A DNA stretch of 64,000 nucleotides from Poa pratensis (GCA_947311845.1 CAMZMU010000116.1:4951738-5015737); one strand, 5' to 3'; shown: positions 46,190 to 56,369, numbered from the stretch's first letter. Numbers and translations: made by a program. The notes: generated from the sequence alone by a model not told the origin.

Positions 46190-46690
46190 TCCTAAAAAGG
46201 TTGTACGCACAGAAAAACAAGGGACTCAATTTTTAAAAATCCAAACATTTTAATAACTTGAACAATATAAAAAAAGGAATATTTCTGAGATCTGAGACAT
46301 TTTCAAAATACGAACCATTTTAACCAAAACATATTTTTAAATTTGAATCATTTAAAAAAGTGAACATTTTTATATCTGAAACATTTCAGCGATCTGAACC
46401 ATTTTAGAACATGATTTTTTCTAAAAGATGAACATTTATATATATTAAAAAATTCAAACTGAACATTTTTTAAAATAAAAACTATTTTAAAACATGAAAC
46501 ATTTTCAAAATATGATTTTTTTTTCTAAAACTAGAGAATTCATAAATATGAACAGTGTTTACAATATGAACCATTTTCGAAGTCAACATTTTCAAAATAA
46601 GTCAATATAAATAGCTGAAACAGAAAAAATAAGAAGTTTAACAGAAAACAAAAAAGAATAAATAAACAGAAACGAAAAGGGAAAGCAGGA
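46190..46690. repeat. AT-rich AACATTTT/GAACCATTTT degenerate repeats
   Basis: About twenty irregular copies of (G)AAC(C)ATTTT(CAAAATA). This is low-complexity transposon interior without coding potential. Confidence 0.7.
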
Positions 46691-46984
46691 GAAATGAAAA
46701 CGAAAAAAAAAACAGCGGACGAGGCGGTGTTTCAACTCTTTTTTTTGTTGAGAATTGGCGGTTTTTCAACTCGTAAAGGGCGAGATATAGTGCTCCCGAT
46801 GTGCTGGACAATGTACACCTGTTTTGCTCTTCTCGCTGCAAATTTCGGCCGGCCAAGGCAGGACGCACATATTTCTGGGCCCTGCATTTCACGAGCCAGG
46901 CCCGTGTCTGGTCTAATTTTTTTTTTGAGAAACGAAAAAAAATGTGTCTGGTCTCATTCTTCTCAGTACAACACTACCGCGGGC

Positions 46985-47145
46985 AGCGAACTCGATGCCT
47001 GAACCTTACTGTGTACTCGGCATCAGTGGAAGTTAAAATGGCCACACGGTCTCCCGTGGTGCAGGATCCTTTCCCTTTGACATGGAAGTTGCAGCCCGTG
47101 CGGTGCGGCCACACATCCTTGCCGCCTTCACGTATGCGTGTGGAT
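46985..47145 (-). pseudogene. thaumatin-like protein fragment
   Basis: On the minus strand the frame reads VWPHRTGCNFHVKGKGSC, then TTGDR. It aligns with the [22 protein letters not shown] region of the intact gene at 49313-50002, and its TSTDAEYTVRF continuation matches the SLAEYTL position. Only this central piece of the domain remains, and the second cysteine of the family signature is lost. It is a relic of a third PR-5 gene in the cluster. Confidence 0.8.
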
Positions 47146-47372
47146 GCCTTAAAACTATATGAATATTGAAGATCTTGTTGGAGGTGGGAGATGGACAGAT
47201 GGTGGCGGCATATCTGACGATAAGGGCAAGGAGGAGAATATAAAAGGAACTAAATATGTAATGGTTATTTTTTTGCCCCGTGTGTGCGTTAAAACGATGA
47301 ATATTGGAGATCTTGTTGGATTGTATTTATGGGATAATCATGCCGCCGGGCGATAAATTATGTATTGTTATG

Positions 47373-47373
<1 letters not shown>

Positions 47374-47404
<31 letters not shown>
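47374..47404. repeat. (TA)n microsatellite
   Basis: Pure TA run of about 31 bases. Confidence 0.9.
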
Positions 47405-47407
<3 letters not shown>

Positions 47408-47470
47408 AATGTGCCTCCTTCCATTCCAAGTAATTTTAAGGGCATTGAATTTTCCAGATCAAATATAGTA

Positions 47471-47772
47471 CTCCCTCCGTTTAGGTGTATAGGGCCTCTA
47501 CCAAAAGGCACCGCGACCAGAGCAGATGGTGACTGGTTATATTACTCCCCAATCAACGATTAAATAGGCACGATACATTAATTAGCCTATTAACTAGCCA
47601 AGCCATGCATTGGCCAAACCGTATCATACCACCTATTAGGAGCAATTAGAGGAGGAGAGAGGGCCTGCAACTTCCAATTAATTAGGCTAATTAATGTTTG
47701 GGGCCTTATTTCTGCCTAGTTTGTGAACAAATATATTTTCACAAGAGGCCCTATACACCTAAACGGAGGGAG
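47471..47772. mobile_element. Stowaway MITE, 302 bp
   Basis: Long terminal inverted repeats: CTCCCTCCGTTTAGGTGTAT at the left and its complement (ATACACCTAAACGGAGGGAG) at the right, with TA at 47469-47470 and 47773-47774. Confidence 0.93.
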
Positions 47773-47777
47773 TAGTA

Positions 47778-48059
47778 CTCCCTCCGTCTAGGATTATTAG
47801 TCAGTTCCCAATTTCTCTGCAACCAAGGCAGCGCGCTATTGGGTGAGGTATAGGAAATAAATTCTCTTTAGGTGCCTAAATTTGTGCTAAATTGATGCAG
47901 GTATTAAATGTGGAATCCAAACGATTGGATGCGCAATTAATTTTTCGTGGTCCTGTTAGCCTTTCCCAAAGAAAAACACCATATTAATTGCTAAATACGC
48001 CCTATGAAAGGAGAAAACCTTATTTTGAAGAAGTAACTAATAATTCTAGATGGAGGGAG
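47778..48059. mobile_element. Stowaway MITE, 282 bp, adjacent to the previous
   Basis: CTCCCTCCGTCTAGGATTAT at the left and ATAATTCTAGATGGAGGGAG at the right, with TA at 47776-47777 and 48060-48061. It is three bases from the previous MITE's TA but has a different interior, so it is a separate insertion of another subfamily. Confidence 0.92.
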
Positions 48060-48619
48060 TACATATATACGGAGCAAGGCGTGATATTCTCGAGATATAC
48101 ACCATTACTTTACTTCTTTATGAGTGAATACGAGCATTTATGTTTTGTATGAGCTCTAATTAATGTTCCCATAATACAGATGTGAGCCCAAATATATTTC
48201 CAAAAATCATGTGTATGCACGAGCTCAGAAGAATCTAGTTTGTACACAATAGTTGGACGATATGAGATATCCATGTATGATTTATTCGGTATGCAATTGG
48301 TGGATGAGATATCTTTTGCTAGCTAGCCCACTTAAGAGTTACAACAAATAATGTGGCTTGAGTAGTAGAAGTACCTAATCCAAGCCACTCGGGCTGATAT
48401 AACCCCTTGAAAAATATTTTGAAAGTGAATTGATGCAAGTTCATCCTCACAAAATGCTAGTCTCTCAGTCTCTCTGGTTGGGTTTGTAAGGCCTTCCAAT
48501 GATTTTGGTTAACTAACTAAATATGTGTTGTATGACACACAAGCACTATACCACTGAAAATTTCTTACGACTACAGATCCAAACGTAAGCTTTTTATGTC
48601 ATATAACAAATATTTTTAT

Positions 48620-48709
48620 GAGATATATGCACGGTTAGTCACTGAACAAAGTTTAGTGACCAAAGTGCTCATCTCGGCCAAGTTCAGTGACTAACCGTGC
48701 ATATATCTC
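48620..48709. mobile_element. 90-bp Mutator-type MITE (near-complete palindrome)
   Basis: Two perfect 28-bp inverted arms (GAGATATATGCACGGTTAGT.. at 48620-48647 and its complement at 48682-48709) enclose a 34-base loop. A 9-bp duplication TATTTTTAT flanks it on both sides (48611-48619 and 48710-48718), the length made by Mutator-like transposases. It has no coding capacity. Confidence 0.88.
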
Positions 48710-48957
48710 TATTTTTATTAGCTAAAATTACGATCAAAGAGTAGCACAAAATTCAGTTATCATTTTTATAAGCACAGGCTCGAAATTCAATCAGGCCTTA
48801 TAAGTCCACGAAGGCCTTAAAAAATAACCGGCTCTCTTCGTAGTTGCCTCACGCTGGGCTAGAAACAGAAGGTTTGCCCGAGGTAGTAAAACAACTGGGC
48901 CCTTCAGCCCGAAGGAATGTACATCCGATCTGTTTTAATTGTCGGAAGGAATGTACA

Positions 48958-48998
48958 TTTTTTTTTTTTTAGACTTTTTTTTTTTTTTTTTTTTTAGA
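48958..48998. repeat. poly(T) tract
   Basis: Two T runs (TTT..A..GACTTT..) of about 12 and 21 bases, each followed by AGAC. This is possibly a duplicated oligo(T) of a minus-strand retroposon tail; no element body is recognised. Confidence 0.6.
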
Positions 48999-49232
48999 CC
49001 TGTAACAGCGACAATTTTTTGGGATTTGAGGGAGTTTTTTTTAGGGAAGTCTATACTATATATATGTTCACAACATTTAGATGTTCATGTTTCTCACACA
49101 GAAAACTATTAGAACCAAGACAATTATATGCTCAGCTATTTTTACTTGATTGATTTTCACGATAAGTTCAGGGAGTTTCATCGCAAAAATAAAATAGAAA
49201 ACAAGTTCAGGATGTTGCACGAATCACCTCTC

Positions 49233-49238
49233 TTTATT
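49233..49238 (-). terminator. polyadenylation signal of the thaumatin-like gene
   Basis: Minus-strand AATAAA about 75 bases after the stop codon at 49313, in an AT-rich 3' flank. The placement fits a plant near-upstream element. Confidence 0.5.
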
Positions 49239-49312
49239 TCCACTATAGACTAGCTTTTTCAACAAAGAAACAATCCAAGTGTCCAAGATGAAGTAGGGCT
49301 TATATATCCTAT

Positions 49313-50002
49313 CTATGGGCAGAAGGTTACTAGGTAGCCTGTGCCGGCGGGGCAGGTGAAAGTGCTGGTCTTGTCATCATAGGCATAGCTATAGGCATCA
49401 GGGCAAAGCCTCTTGAAGAAGTTGGAGTATTCCGTCGGCGGGCACGTAGCAGGAGTAGCCGGCGCCGGGCAGCAGTACTGCGGACTACCGAACTTGCCAC
49501 AAGCGCTCTGGCAGCCCCCGTCCACCTTGAGCTCCGACGGGCACTGCGCGTTGATGTCCGCGGAGCAACTGACTTCGCGGCATCTACCTCTGGTGGGGCC
49601 TAAGGAGGGGGCGATGCTCACGGGCACGTTGAAGCCGTCGACGAGGGAGATGTCGTAGAAGTCTGTGCCGCCACTCGAACCCAGCGTGTACTCAGCGAGC
49701 GACGCGGGAGGCTTCCCGCCAGCCTTGCAGGCTAGGACTCCACCGCAGTCGCCCGTCTTGCATGACCCGCTGCCGCTGGCATCGAAATTGCATCCCGTGC
49801 GGGCCCAGATCCTGCCGGATTGTGTGCCCGGCGGCGCATTGAAGGTCGACAATTGCCCTGGGTCGAGCTTGGTACCTCCACCAACTGGGGTGGCGGCAGG
49901 CCACACCGTGTACGAGCACTTGTTGAGGATGGTGATGGTGGCAGCATCGGTGGCGATGAAACTAACGAGTAGCGTGAGGATGATGATAAGGGAAGGTGCC
50001 AT
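49313..50002 (-). CDS. thaumatin-like protein (PR-5), secreted
   Basis: The intact intronless gene encodes 229 residues, the usual size of the large 16-cysteine thaumatin-like class. Residues 1-20 are a signal peptide with likely cleavage after ATDA, so the product enters the apoplast or vacuole. The family signature lies at 77-92 ([13 protein letters not shown]). Sixteen cysteines (29, 71, 81, 86, 92, 141, 146, 154, 164, 168, 177, 178, 187, 200, 217, 228) can form eight disulfides. The acidic-cleft residues Glu104, Asp114, Asp117 and Asp122, with an Arg at 64 or 68, are present as in antifungal members. Known roles of the family are defence against fungi, beta-glucan binding and osmotic stress response. 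The protein ends LVTFCP without a vacuolar extension, favouring secretion. It lies between two broken relatives in the same orientation. Confidence 0.95.
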   Translation of the reverse strand: MAPSLIIILTLLVSFIATDAATITILNKCSYTVWPAATPVGGGTKLDPGQLSTFNAPPGTQSGRIWARTGCNFDASGSGSCKTGDCGGVLACKAGGKPPASLAEYTLGSSGGTDFYDISLVDGFNVPVSIAPSLGPTRGRCREVSCSADINAQCPSELKVDGGCQSACGKFGSPQYCCPAPATPATCPPTEYSNFFKRLCPDAYSYAYDDKTSTFTCPAGTGYLVTFCP

Positions 50003-50061
50003 TGTGGTTGTTCTTGTGTGACCGCAATGGATGGTGAGGAATAGTAAGGTTCTGTATGGGT

Positions 50062-50071
50062 GTATTTGTAG
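50062..50071 (-). promoter_or_regulatory. TATA-like element of the thaumatin-like gene
   Basis: Minus-strand CCTACAAATACACCC, about 60-70 bases before the ATG. It is the only TATA-like sequence at the expected distance, but it is not a canonical TATAAA, so the assignment is tentative. Confidence 0.4.
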
Positions 50072-50109
50072 GCTAATTGTGATGTTGAGCTACTAAATGC
50101 TAATTAAGG

Positions 50110-50850
50110 AATATTTTGGACGCATCTGCCCAATGAAAGCAAGAATTAATGTGTATATATATAGGATATTAATGGTATGGTGCTAAGATTTTGAATGCTA
50201 ATTAAGCTTATTTCTGAGGCATACATATCCGCAACATTGAAAAGCACGGACGCGATGATGTACTAAAATTCTTATTATGTTGATATGCGCTAAATATAGA
50301 TATTTAGACGTTCAACGCACATTTGAAAGTTTGATTTTCTGCTATTATAGGTTAATTTTGATGGATCTGGGTGCTAAATAAAGATTTTTAGAGGCTTTTA
50401 TGTGTGCTTCTCCATGCAATACTATCAAATATACTAATTTATATACTTCTTAATGAGTGGAAATGATTCTTCAAAAAAAAAACATACGCAGTAATCGCCT
50501 CCAAATATTCTCTTGTGTGCAACAATTTACAATACTGAAAAAAGTAGTTAGGCGGATGATGCCATCATTATGTATTAGTATTCAGTTCTTTTCGAAAATT
50601 ATGCAAAATATTTGCCTTATCTCATTAAAAATGAGTTTGGGGAACTTTTACATGACCAAACAAACAAACAAAAAGCTCGATAAAACTAAAGCCTACTCCC
50701 TCAACATAAAAGAACCTAAGTGTTCCACTCCCGTTACACTCCACAAGGCCGTGTCATACCCTATTATATAGCCTGGCACCAGAATTTTAAAATAGATTAA
50801 TAGTTCTAGCTAAGACTAGAGTAATGTGCCCCCCCACACAGGTTCTTCCC
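50110..50850. other. intergenic between thaumatin-like genes
   Basis: AT-rich sequence with no recognised gene or element; it should contain the upstream promoter of the intact gene. The frame 50457-50771 (+) looks random. Confidence 0.5.
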
Positions 50851-50854
50851 TGTC

Positions 50855-51290
50855 TGTGTCACACTATTGTATTGCGGCTCGGACCCTTGCACTGGAGATC
50901 GGGGCCGCCACTATGGTGGCACCCCAAGGCCATGTGGATGTTGAAGCCGTGGACGACAGAGAGGTCGTAGTAGTCGAGTTCGTCACCGAGGTTGAACTCG
51001 GCCAACGTTGTCGGCCCAGAGAGCTTGCAGATCATCTGACCTGCGCAGTCCCCAGTCTCGCAGTGGCCGTCGGCGTTTAAGCTGCAACTGATGCGGCCCC
51101 AGATTCTGCCGCTGGTGCCCGCGGTCACGACCAAATGCGTCGTGTCGCCGCTTGGCCACAACCCCCAAGCCCAGGCGCAGAGGTAGGCTGCCGTTGGAAG
51201 AATTCGTGCCCACCGTGTACACCATTGTCGGGCACAAATTCATGATTATGATGGTGAATATAGATGGTGCGCTTGAGCCGGAGATGAGTA
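50855..51290 (-). pseudogene. thaumatin-like protein pseudogene, truncated and frameshifted
   Basis: The minus strand shows NLCPTMVYTVGTNSSNGS in one frame, matching the [14 protein letters not shown] region of the intact gene. After a frameshift near 51150 come TSGRIWGRISCSLNADG, CETGDCAGQMICKL, TLAEFNLG and DYYDLSVVHGFN. The signature, Glu and Asp residues are kept. After HMALGC it loses similarity, so the C-terminal half is missing. At the 5' side, hAT-like and poly(C) sequence starts where the signal peptide should begin. It cannot make a normal PR-5 protein. Confidence 0.85.
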
Positions 51291-51415
51291 CCCAGAGGCG
51301 GAGCTATACCCAAGGCAGGGGGCCGCTGCCCCCCCCCCCCCCCCCCGACAGCCCACGAAAAGTTAAAAAAAAATCAGGGTATTTTTTGATACCCCCCCCC
51401 CCCCCCCCCCCCCAC
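51291..51415. other. hAT-like remnant with two poly(C) tracts
   Basis: AGGCGGAGCTATACCC, followed by GGCAGGGGGCCGCTG and C runs of about 17 and 23 bases, resembles the AGGGGCGGAGC termini of grass hAT-type MITEs. No opposite terminus or 8-bp duplication was found. Homopolymers of this length are prone to slippage and to assembly error. Confidence 0.45.
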
Positions 51416-51810
51416 CCATTCTGGGCCAGTACGGCTGTGAAACCTCATCAATAATTGTACCTGCTCGATTAAACCTGGCCGACCACGCTTTGTAGCTTAT
51501 GCACTAAGTTATCTTCAGGCAAGAGAAATAGACGATGGGGCTTGCTTGATACACGTACAATTATGTTACTTGACAACACTGTAGACAACACGTTCATCCA
51601 TGCAATTGGTGACATGTTTAGTCTTGTGCTCTTTGCTTTGTAATCGGCTCGAGCTGTCTGGGCGAACGACACATTAAAAGAAAGTAGCGAGTAGTGAATT
51701 TCAAAACAAAGAAAGAAAGTAACTAGTAGTGGCCAGTAGGCAGTAGCTCAGGTCGTTCTCTTCCGAAAATCCAATTTAGTGCCCGCACTCAGATCCTACC
51801 GAAATCCCGT
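51416..51810. other. intergenic, nothing recognised
   Basis: No gene or element end recognised between the poly(C) tract and the third CACTA element. Confidence 0.5.
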
Positions 51811-53629
51811 CACTAGTAGAAAATAGGGCTTCCATTCAGAGCTTTTGTCCCGGATTAATTACAACCCGGGACCAATGGGGCATTGGTCCCGGGTGGATAT
51901 GCCCCAGCGCCCCTAGCAAATGGTCCCGGTTCGTAACGTACCTTTGGTCCCGGGTCGTATTACGACCCGCGACCAAAGGGTCACCACATGCGGGCACATG
52001 CTGCCGCAGCCGTGGACCCCCGGGCAGGGACCCTTTGGTCCCGGGTCGTGTTACGAGCCGCGACCAAAAGGTTCCGCATTTTTCATTTAATATAGAATAA
52101 CTCATATCTTTAAATCTGTATATCCAAATAGAATAAATAAAATGTCCAAATATATTAGAAAATGAGAGGAATCCAAATATGACAAATATATCATATTTTG
52201 GATCACAAAAACGCATTTAACTCAGCGAAATTAGTTTCAAAAAATTGACATACTTTAGGCGAAATTAGGTAAAAATCAAGATAATTCCTAATAGTTGGGG
52301 ATTATTCAAAAAAATTGGATTAGTCTTTGTGAAATTAGATGGGTGCCATTTTGCACCATATCTGTTTTGGAGGTTTTTTTACTCTATTTAATTTTTTTCA
52401 AAAAGCGGTAAAAATGGCCACCATGCGACCCTCTTCGAAAATGAGCTTAAAAAATCAAAATAAATTAAAAAAGGAAACAATTGCGCACATAGTCTTCTAA
52501 TGTCGTATACTAACGATTCAAGTTGATATAAAATGTCTATATACATTCAGAAAAAAATCATGTGATATCTCAAACTATGTCGTATGAACTCAAGGGTGAA
52601 AAGAAGGTGTTTTCGATTTGCAACATGGAAATTTCAAAAAACTCACCAAAGTTTCATTTTGATGTTTTAGTATCAAGGGAAAAATAGAAACTTGAAATTT
52701 GAAAACATTCAACTTTTTTGTGTCCGTGAGCGTGCATTGTGGGTGCCAGTTCGCGTCCAGAACGCTTGGTGTGTTGACACGGATGAATTGCTTTCTATAG
52801 TTTGAAAAATCCCTTCGGAATCATTACTTTATATACCAAGATACATATATTTATCGAATATGAGAACTTTATCACAAACTATGCCGTGAGAATTGTCATA
52901 ACTTGATCATTACTTTCTATAGCAAGTTTATCGATGTTTTCGTGATGCAAAACATGGTATGGATGGCATATTTGAATTCGTCTCATTTTTCTAATCAATT
53001 TGGTCATTTTATTTGACAAATTTTGATTTACGATTTAAAGATATGAATTATTCCATCTTAAATATTATTACATAATCACTCTTATTTATTCAAAAAATAT
53101 TACTACATAATAATTGTTATTTATTCAAAAATAATCTTACATAATCATTCTATTTATTTAAATAAATTTTTAAAATTTAAACAATAAAAAAGTGTAACAT
53201 CATGACTCAGGCTTAATATGATTGATAGGATACTATTATCAGTAAGTTCTAACTTCTCATTTGGAAGCTAATTTGAAGGAACTCAAAAGTTAAGCGTGCT
53301 CGGGCTGGAGCAATTTGAGGATGGGTGACCGAATGGGAAGTGCTCGTGATGGGTGACCGAATGGGAAAATTGACCAGGTAAGTAGATTAAGTGTATAACT
53401 AGCTATTAAGTGTGTGGCTAAGTGAGAAATGTAAAAATATAATTTGGAATGGAATTAGAAATAGAATTGATAATAAAATTTTGAAAATTTTCGCCTCCGT
53501 CCACGTGGAGACCCTTTCGTCGCGGGTCGTGGACACCCGAGACGAAAGGCCACCCCCTTCAGTCCTGGGTCCAGAACCGGGACGAAAGGCCCTCTGGACC
53601 CGCAACTAAAGGTCGGATTTCTACTAGTG
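51811..53629. mobile_element. short CACTA element, 1,819 bp
   Basis: Terminal repeats are CACTAGTAGAAA at the left and the complement of TTTCTACTAGTG at the right, flanked by the 3-bp duplication CGT (51808-51810 and 53630-53632). Subterminal repeats are GGTCCCGGGTCG / ACGACCCG(C/G)GACCAAAGG at the left and CG(G/T)GACGAAAGGCC at the right, differing from those of the two larger CACTA elements. It has no transposase. Its interior shares the AAATGAGAGGAATCCAAATA and AAAGATATGAATTATTCCAT motifs and the 5S-like cassette with the element at 20-26.7 kb. Confidence 0.93.
53200..53400 (+). other. 5S rRNA-derived cassette in third CACTA
   Basis: At 53288-53305 the sequence AGTTAAGCGTGCTCGGGC differs at one position from the plant 5S rRNA A-box region (AGTTAAGCGTGCTTGGGC). 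AGGATGGGTGACC at 53318-53330 is the exact C-box region, followed by TGGGAAGTGCTCGTG as in the 5S 3' part. GATGGGTGACCGAATGGGAA is then repeated once. The 5' half of 5S rRNA is not recognisable. The upstream part begins GTGTAACATCATGACTCAGG, which could be an LTR-like TGTAACA start. It may derive from a Cassandra-type TRIM, whose LTRs carry 5S RNA sequence, or from a SINE3-like source. Confidence 0.8.
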
Positions 53630-53820
53630 CGTTCCTCCACTTGCATCGAGATATTTGCACATGCGAACGTTCAGAAGTTTTCTACTATGGTAAAACCTGT
53701 CCCGTGGTGCACTGTACATTCCGGAATTAAATGACGTGATCTGGTGCTTCAGTAGGGGAACAGATGAAGAGAACGGCTAATCCAACTCACCTGGCCCCTG
53801 CGAGACCTATTCAATGTAAG

Positions 53821-54370
53821 TAGGGTGTAAACGAATCGGATCAGATCGCATTTTATCACTACTATATCTTTTACCATATATATTTTCAGATTCGAATCGA
53901 ATCGGATAATGAACTGTTGCAAATTCGGGAGCGGTTAGATATAATCACGGATTCGGAACGGAAACGGAGCGGATTCGTGGCGGAAAATAAATAAGTCCGA
54001 TCGGTATGGGCAATGTACATCATCAACCCACATAATCAAACATACTAGCTCAACAAGGTAATAATCTAACAAATGTACTCCATGACCATGCAAGTGAGTC
54101 GTTGTTCCACAAATAAACAACTCACTAACTACAAACTGTGCTCTATTATTTAGACATTTCGTAGAAAATCGGATTTTTCGGATTATAACCATCGGATAAT
54201 ACTAATTAATATTCGGCTAATCCATATTCGGATGCTATTTTACATACCATATCCGCGTGTTCAGTTCGGAATCAGATATCTTTATCCGGCAGATTTTTCG
54301 GATGATATGGATTTTTTAAAACGGATTCGGTGACGGATTTGGTGCAAAAATTATCCTATCCATTTACACC
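53821..54370. mobile_element. hAT-type MITE-like element, ~550 bp
   Basis: TAGGGTGTAAACGAATCGGA at the left and CCTATCCATTTACACC at the right are imperfect inverted termini of the GGTGTAAA(C/T)GG type common in grasses. The interior is full of (A)TCGGAT / ATTCGGA motifs in both orientations. No clean 8-bp duplication was identified, so the boundaries are approximate. Confidence 0.5.
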
Positions 54371-55040
54371 AAGCCATCTCCCTCGAAATCTAAAAATCTA
54401 CATCCCCGCTCTCGAATCTTATCCTGAACCTTAATTTGTGCACGCATGCTGGCTTCTTGAGTACGCTGTACTCCTCGACGGCCTGCCCGATGCCCCGGAC
54501 ATGCACCCCCAATATCCAGCCGTGCCCGTCCCCGACGCAGTACACCGACCACCGGGCACCGGCAGCACCCATCGCGACCGCTTTTGCCACGCCTGTCACT
54601 TTTGCCGCTCAAGGAGTCAAGGTCCGCTCGCCAGGCTGCCGACCCACCTGCTGTACTTCTGGAACTCGGTGGCCTGGACCATATCGCGGCAGCAACCTGC
54701 AGGAGGTCGTCCGCACAAGCAGTGGCGGATTCAGCCGCCCCTATGCCCGGGCACATGCCCGGGCTTCCGGCCGGCCGGCACAACCTAATTTGTTAGCAAG
54801 ATTGATTTAAAGCAGTATAATTAGCCTTCAAATCCACTGTTTACCCGGGCTTTGAACTAATCTTGGGTCCGCCACTGCGCACAAGCCCTCCATCTCAAGG
54901 TGCTCGTCCTGCGCATCCGCCCCTGACATAGCCAGGATGAGCCTCGCCTCGGTGTATCTTTTTTTTCTCCCGGGGAGGCTCGTTGTCTCCTTGATCAATC
55001 TCCTGGCTACCGTGCTTGTTCTAGGTGTTCTGCTAGCCAT
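54361..55040 (-). pseudogene. unrecognised conserved-looking gene, broken by hAT MITE and frameshift
   Basis: A minus-strand frame starts MASRTPRTSTVARRLIKETT at 55040 and runs through ARLILAMSGADAQDEHLEME to the MITE. Without the MITE (54720-54877) and one copy of its 8-bp duplication it continues CGRPPAGCCRDMVQATEFQK, then YSRWVGSLASG. A stop and frameshift near 54630 follow, and coding character resumes in the next frame (KVTGVAKAVAMGAAGARWSV, then YCVGDGHGWILGVHV and EEYSVLKKPACVHKLRF). The total is about 180 residues and the segment is GC-rich like a grass exon. I do not recognise the family. It is a plausible recent pseudogene. Confidence 0.5.
54720..54877. mobile_element. hAT MITE, 158 bp
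   Basis: Inverted termini CAGTGGCGGATTCAG and TTGGGTCCGCCACTG, flanked by the 8-bp duplication CGCACAAG (54712-54719 and 54878-54885), the hallmark length of hAT transposition. It interrupts the minus-strand gene relic described above. Confidence 0.93.
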
Positions 55041-55086
55041 CCTTATAGGGCCAAGAACTAGGTGCAAATGGTGTCAGTGTGAATGT

Positions 55087-55265
55087 GTGATCAGTCATTA
55101 GATAATCGCAGTGTCGAACTGGTTGTTAAGTGTGTAAGCGTGGTCAGTGCTTAGATAAGCGTACTGTCGAACTGGGTGTTATAAGTTTGATCAGTGCTTA
55201 GAAAGCGCACTGTCGATCTGGGTGTTATAAGTTTGATCAGTGCTTACATAATCGCATTGCCTAGG
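55087..55265. repeat. 46-54-bp tandem repeat, four copies
   Basis: Units of (GA)TCAGTGCTTAGATAA.CG, then CTGTCGAACTGGGTGTTATA, are repeated four times; the middle two are almost identical with a 46-base period. No function is visible. Confidence 0.85.
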
Positions 55266-55269
55266 TCAG

Positions 55270-56040
55270 TAGGTCTTTGTTGTGTTATAGAAGATAGCAA
55301 AAAAGCGATGAATATGTGGAAGATCAAACCAACAGGTACACGAGATTTAACGTGGAAAACCCCTCCAAACAAATAAGAAGAAAAAACCACGAACGCCAGC
55401 CAACAATAATTCACTATATTCGGGTGAGTTTACAAACGCCATGGATTTACAATATATGCCTTACCCCAATGCGGCGGCTTAAGAAGTATTTATAGCGGTG
55501 GTGCAAAGCCCTAAGTCGGCTGCAGTCCGACACGGAAATAATCCGTACCGTACGCTACGGCCTAAGCCTCTGGCGACGAGCTTCCGCTTCGCTCCGAATT
55601 TAGCCGCTCATTTTATATCTTCATATGAATTTGGATCAACATAAACCAACATGTTGCTTATAAGCAATCGTTCAAATTATGTAAACCTCGCACCTTAATT
55701 CCAAGATACTTTTTCTAATTATGTTGACTCCACTGTATGCTCGGTTTGACTGGTATGTCCCACCACGGGACCATGATTTTCTTACTTCATGTCCTTTCGG
55801 GACACCAGAAATCGTCGTTACCATCCGTCCGACCGCGGCGTCTCACGTGCCCACTGTACCAGTAGTCGCTCCCACGAAGAGACTAGGGTAGTTGGGATTC
55901 ACCGGGCCTCCAACTTTTCACTGTCCCCAAGCATAAACGGATAAGAACATGCAACACAAATCTCAACCGGATTCGCACGGTACAGATAACCGTGCATCTG
56001 AGCTCGGGTGCCAAATTGACCCTCCCGTTCTCTTTGCTCT
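55270..56040. other. possible LTR fragment, unclassified
   Basis: Contains ACACGAGATTTAACGTGGAA followed by AACCCCTCC, a phrase often seen in grass LTR sequence, and a region ending GAGCTCGGGTGCCAAATTGA. No TG..CA pair with a 5-bp duplication was found and there is no gene, so only a decayed retroelement piece is suggested. Confidence 0.35.
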
Positions 56041-56369
56041 TTGTTAGCGCTCATTAAAGCTCACGAGGAAAACATCATTCGGACGCAACATGGTACGTAC
56101 CTTCACTGCCACCAAGAAACGTCCTGTCTATTCCGTGAGTATATAACGCAACTCACACATGTACTGTTTGTTCAAATCGAGGGTAAATTTGCACTTTCGC
56201 CATATTATTTCGATTTTAGACGATTCCCTTCTATTACTCACGTCGGCCGTTCCAACACCAGGCAAGTCTCACACTTGTTAAACGATTCAAAATAAAGAGA
56301 CTGCAAAAGCCCATCAACATGAATGTGCGGCATGTGTATCTTCCCAATGTGACCAACACGGGCAGTGCC

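Noticed and set aside
53288..53330. Functional 5S rRNA gene
   Set aside because: Only the 3' half is recognisable and it is mutated and followed by a duplicated box, so it is a derived cassette rather than a working gene.
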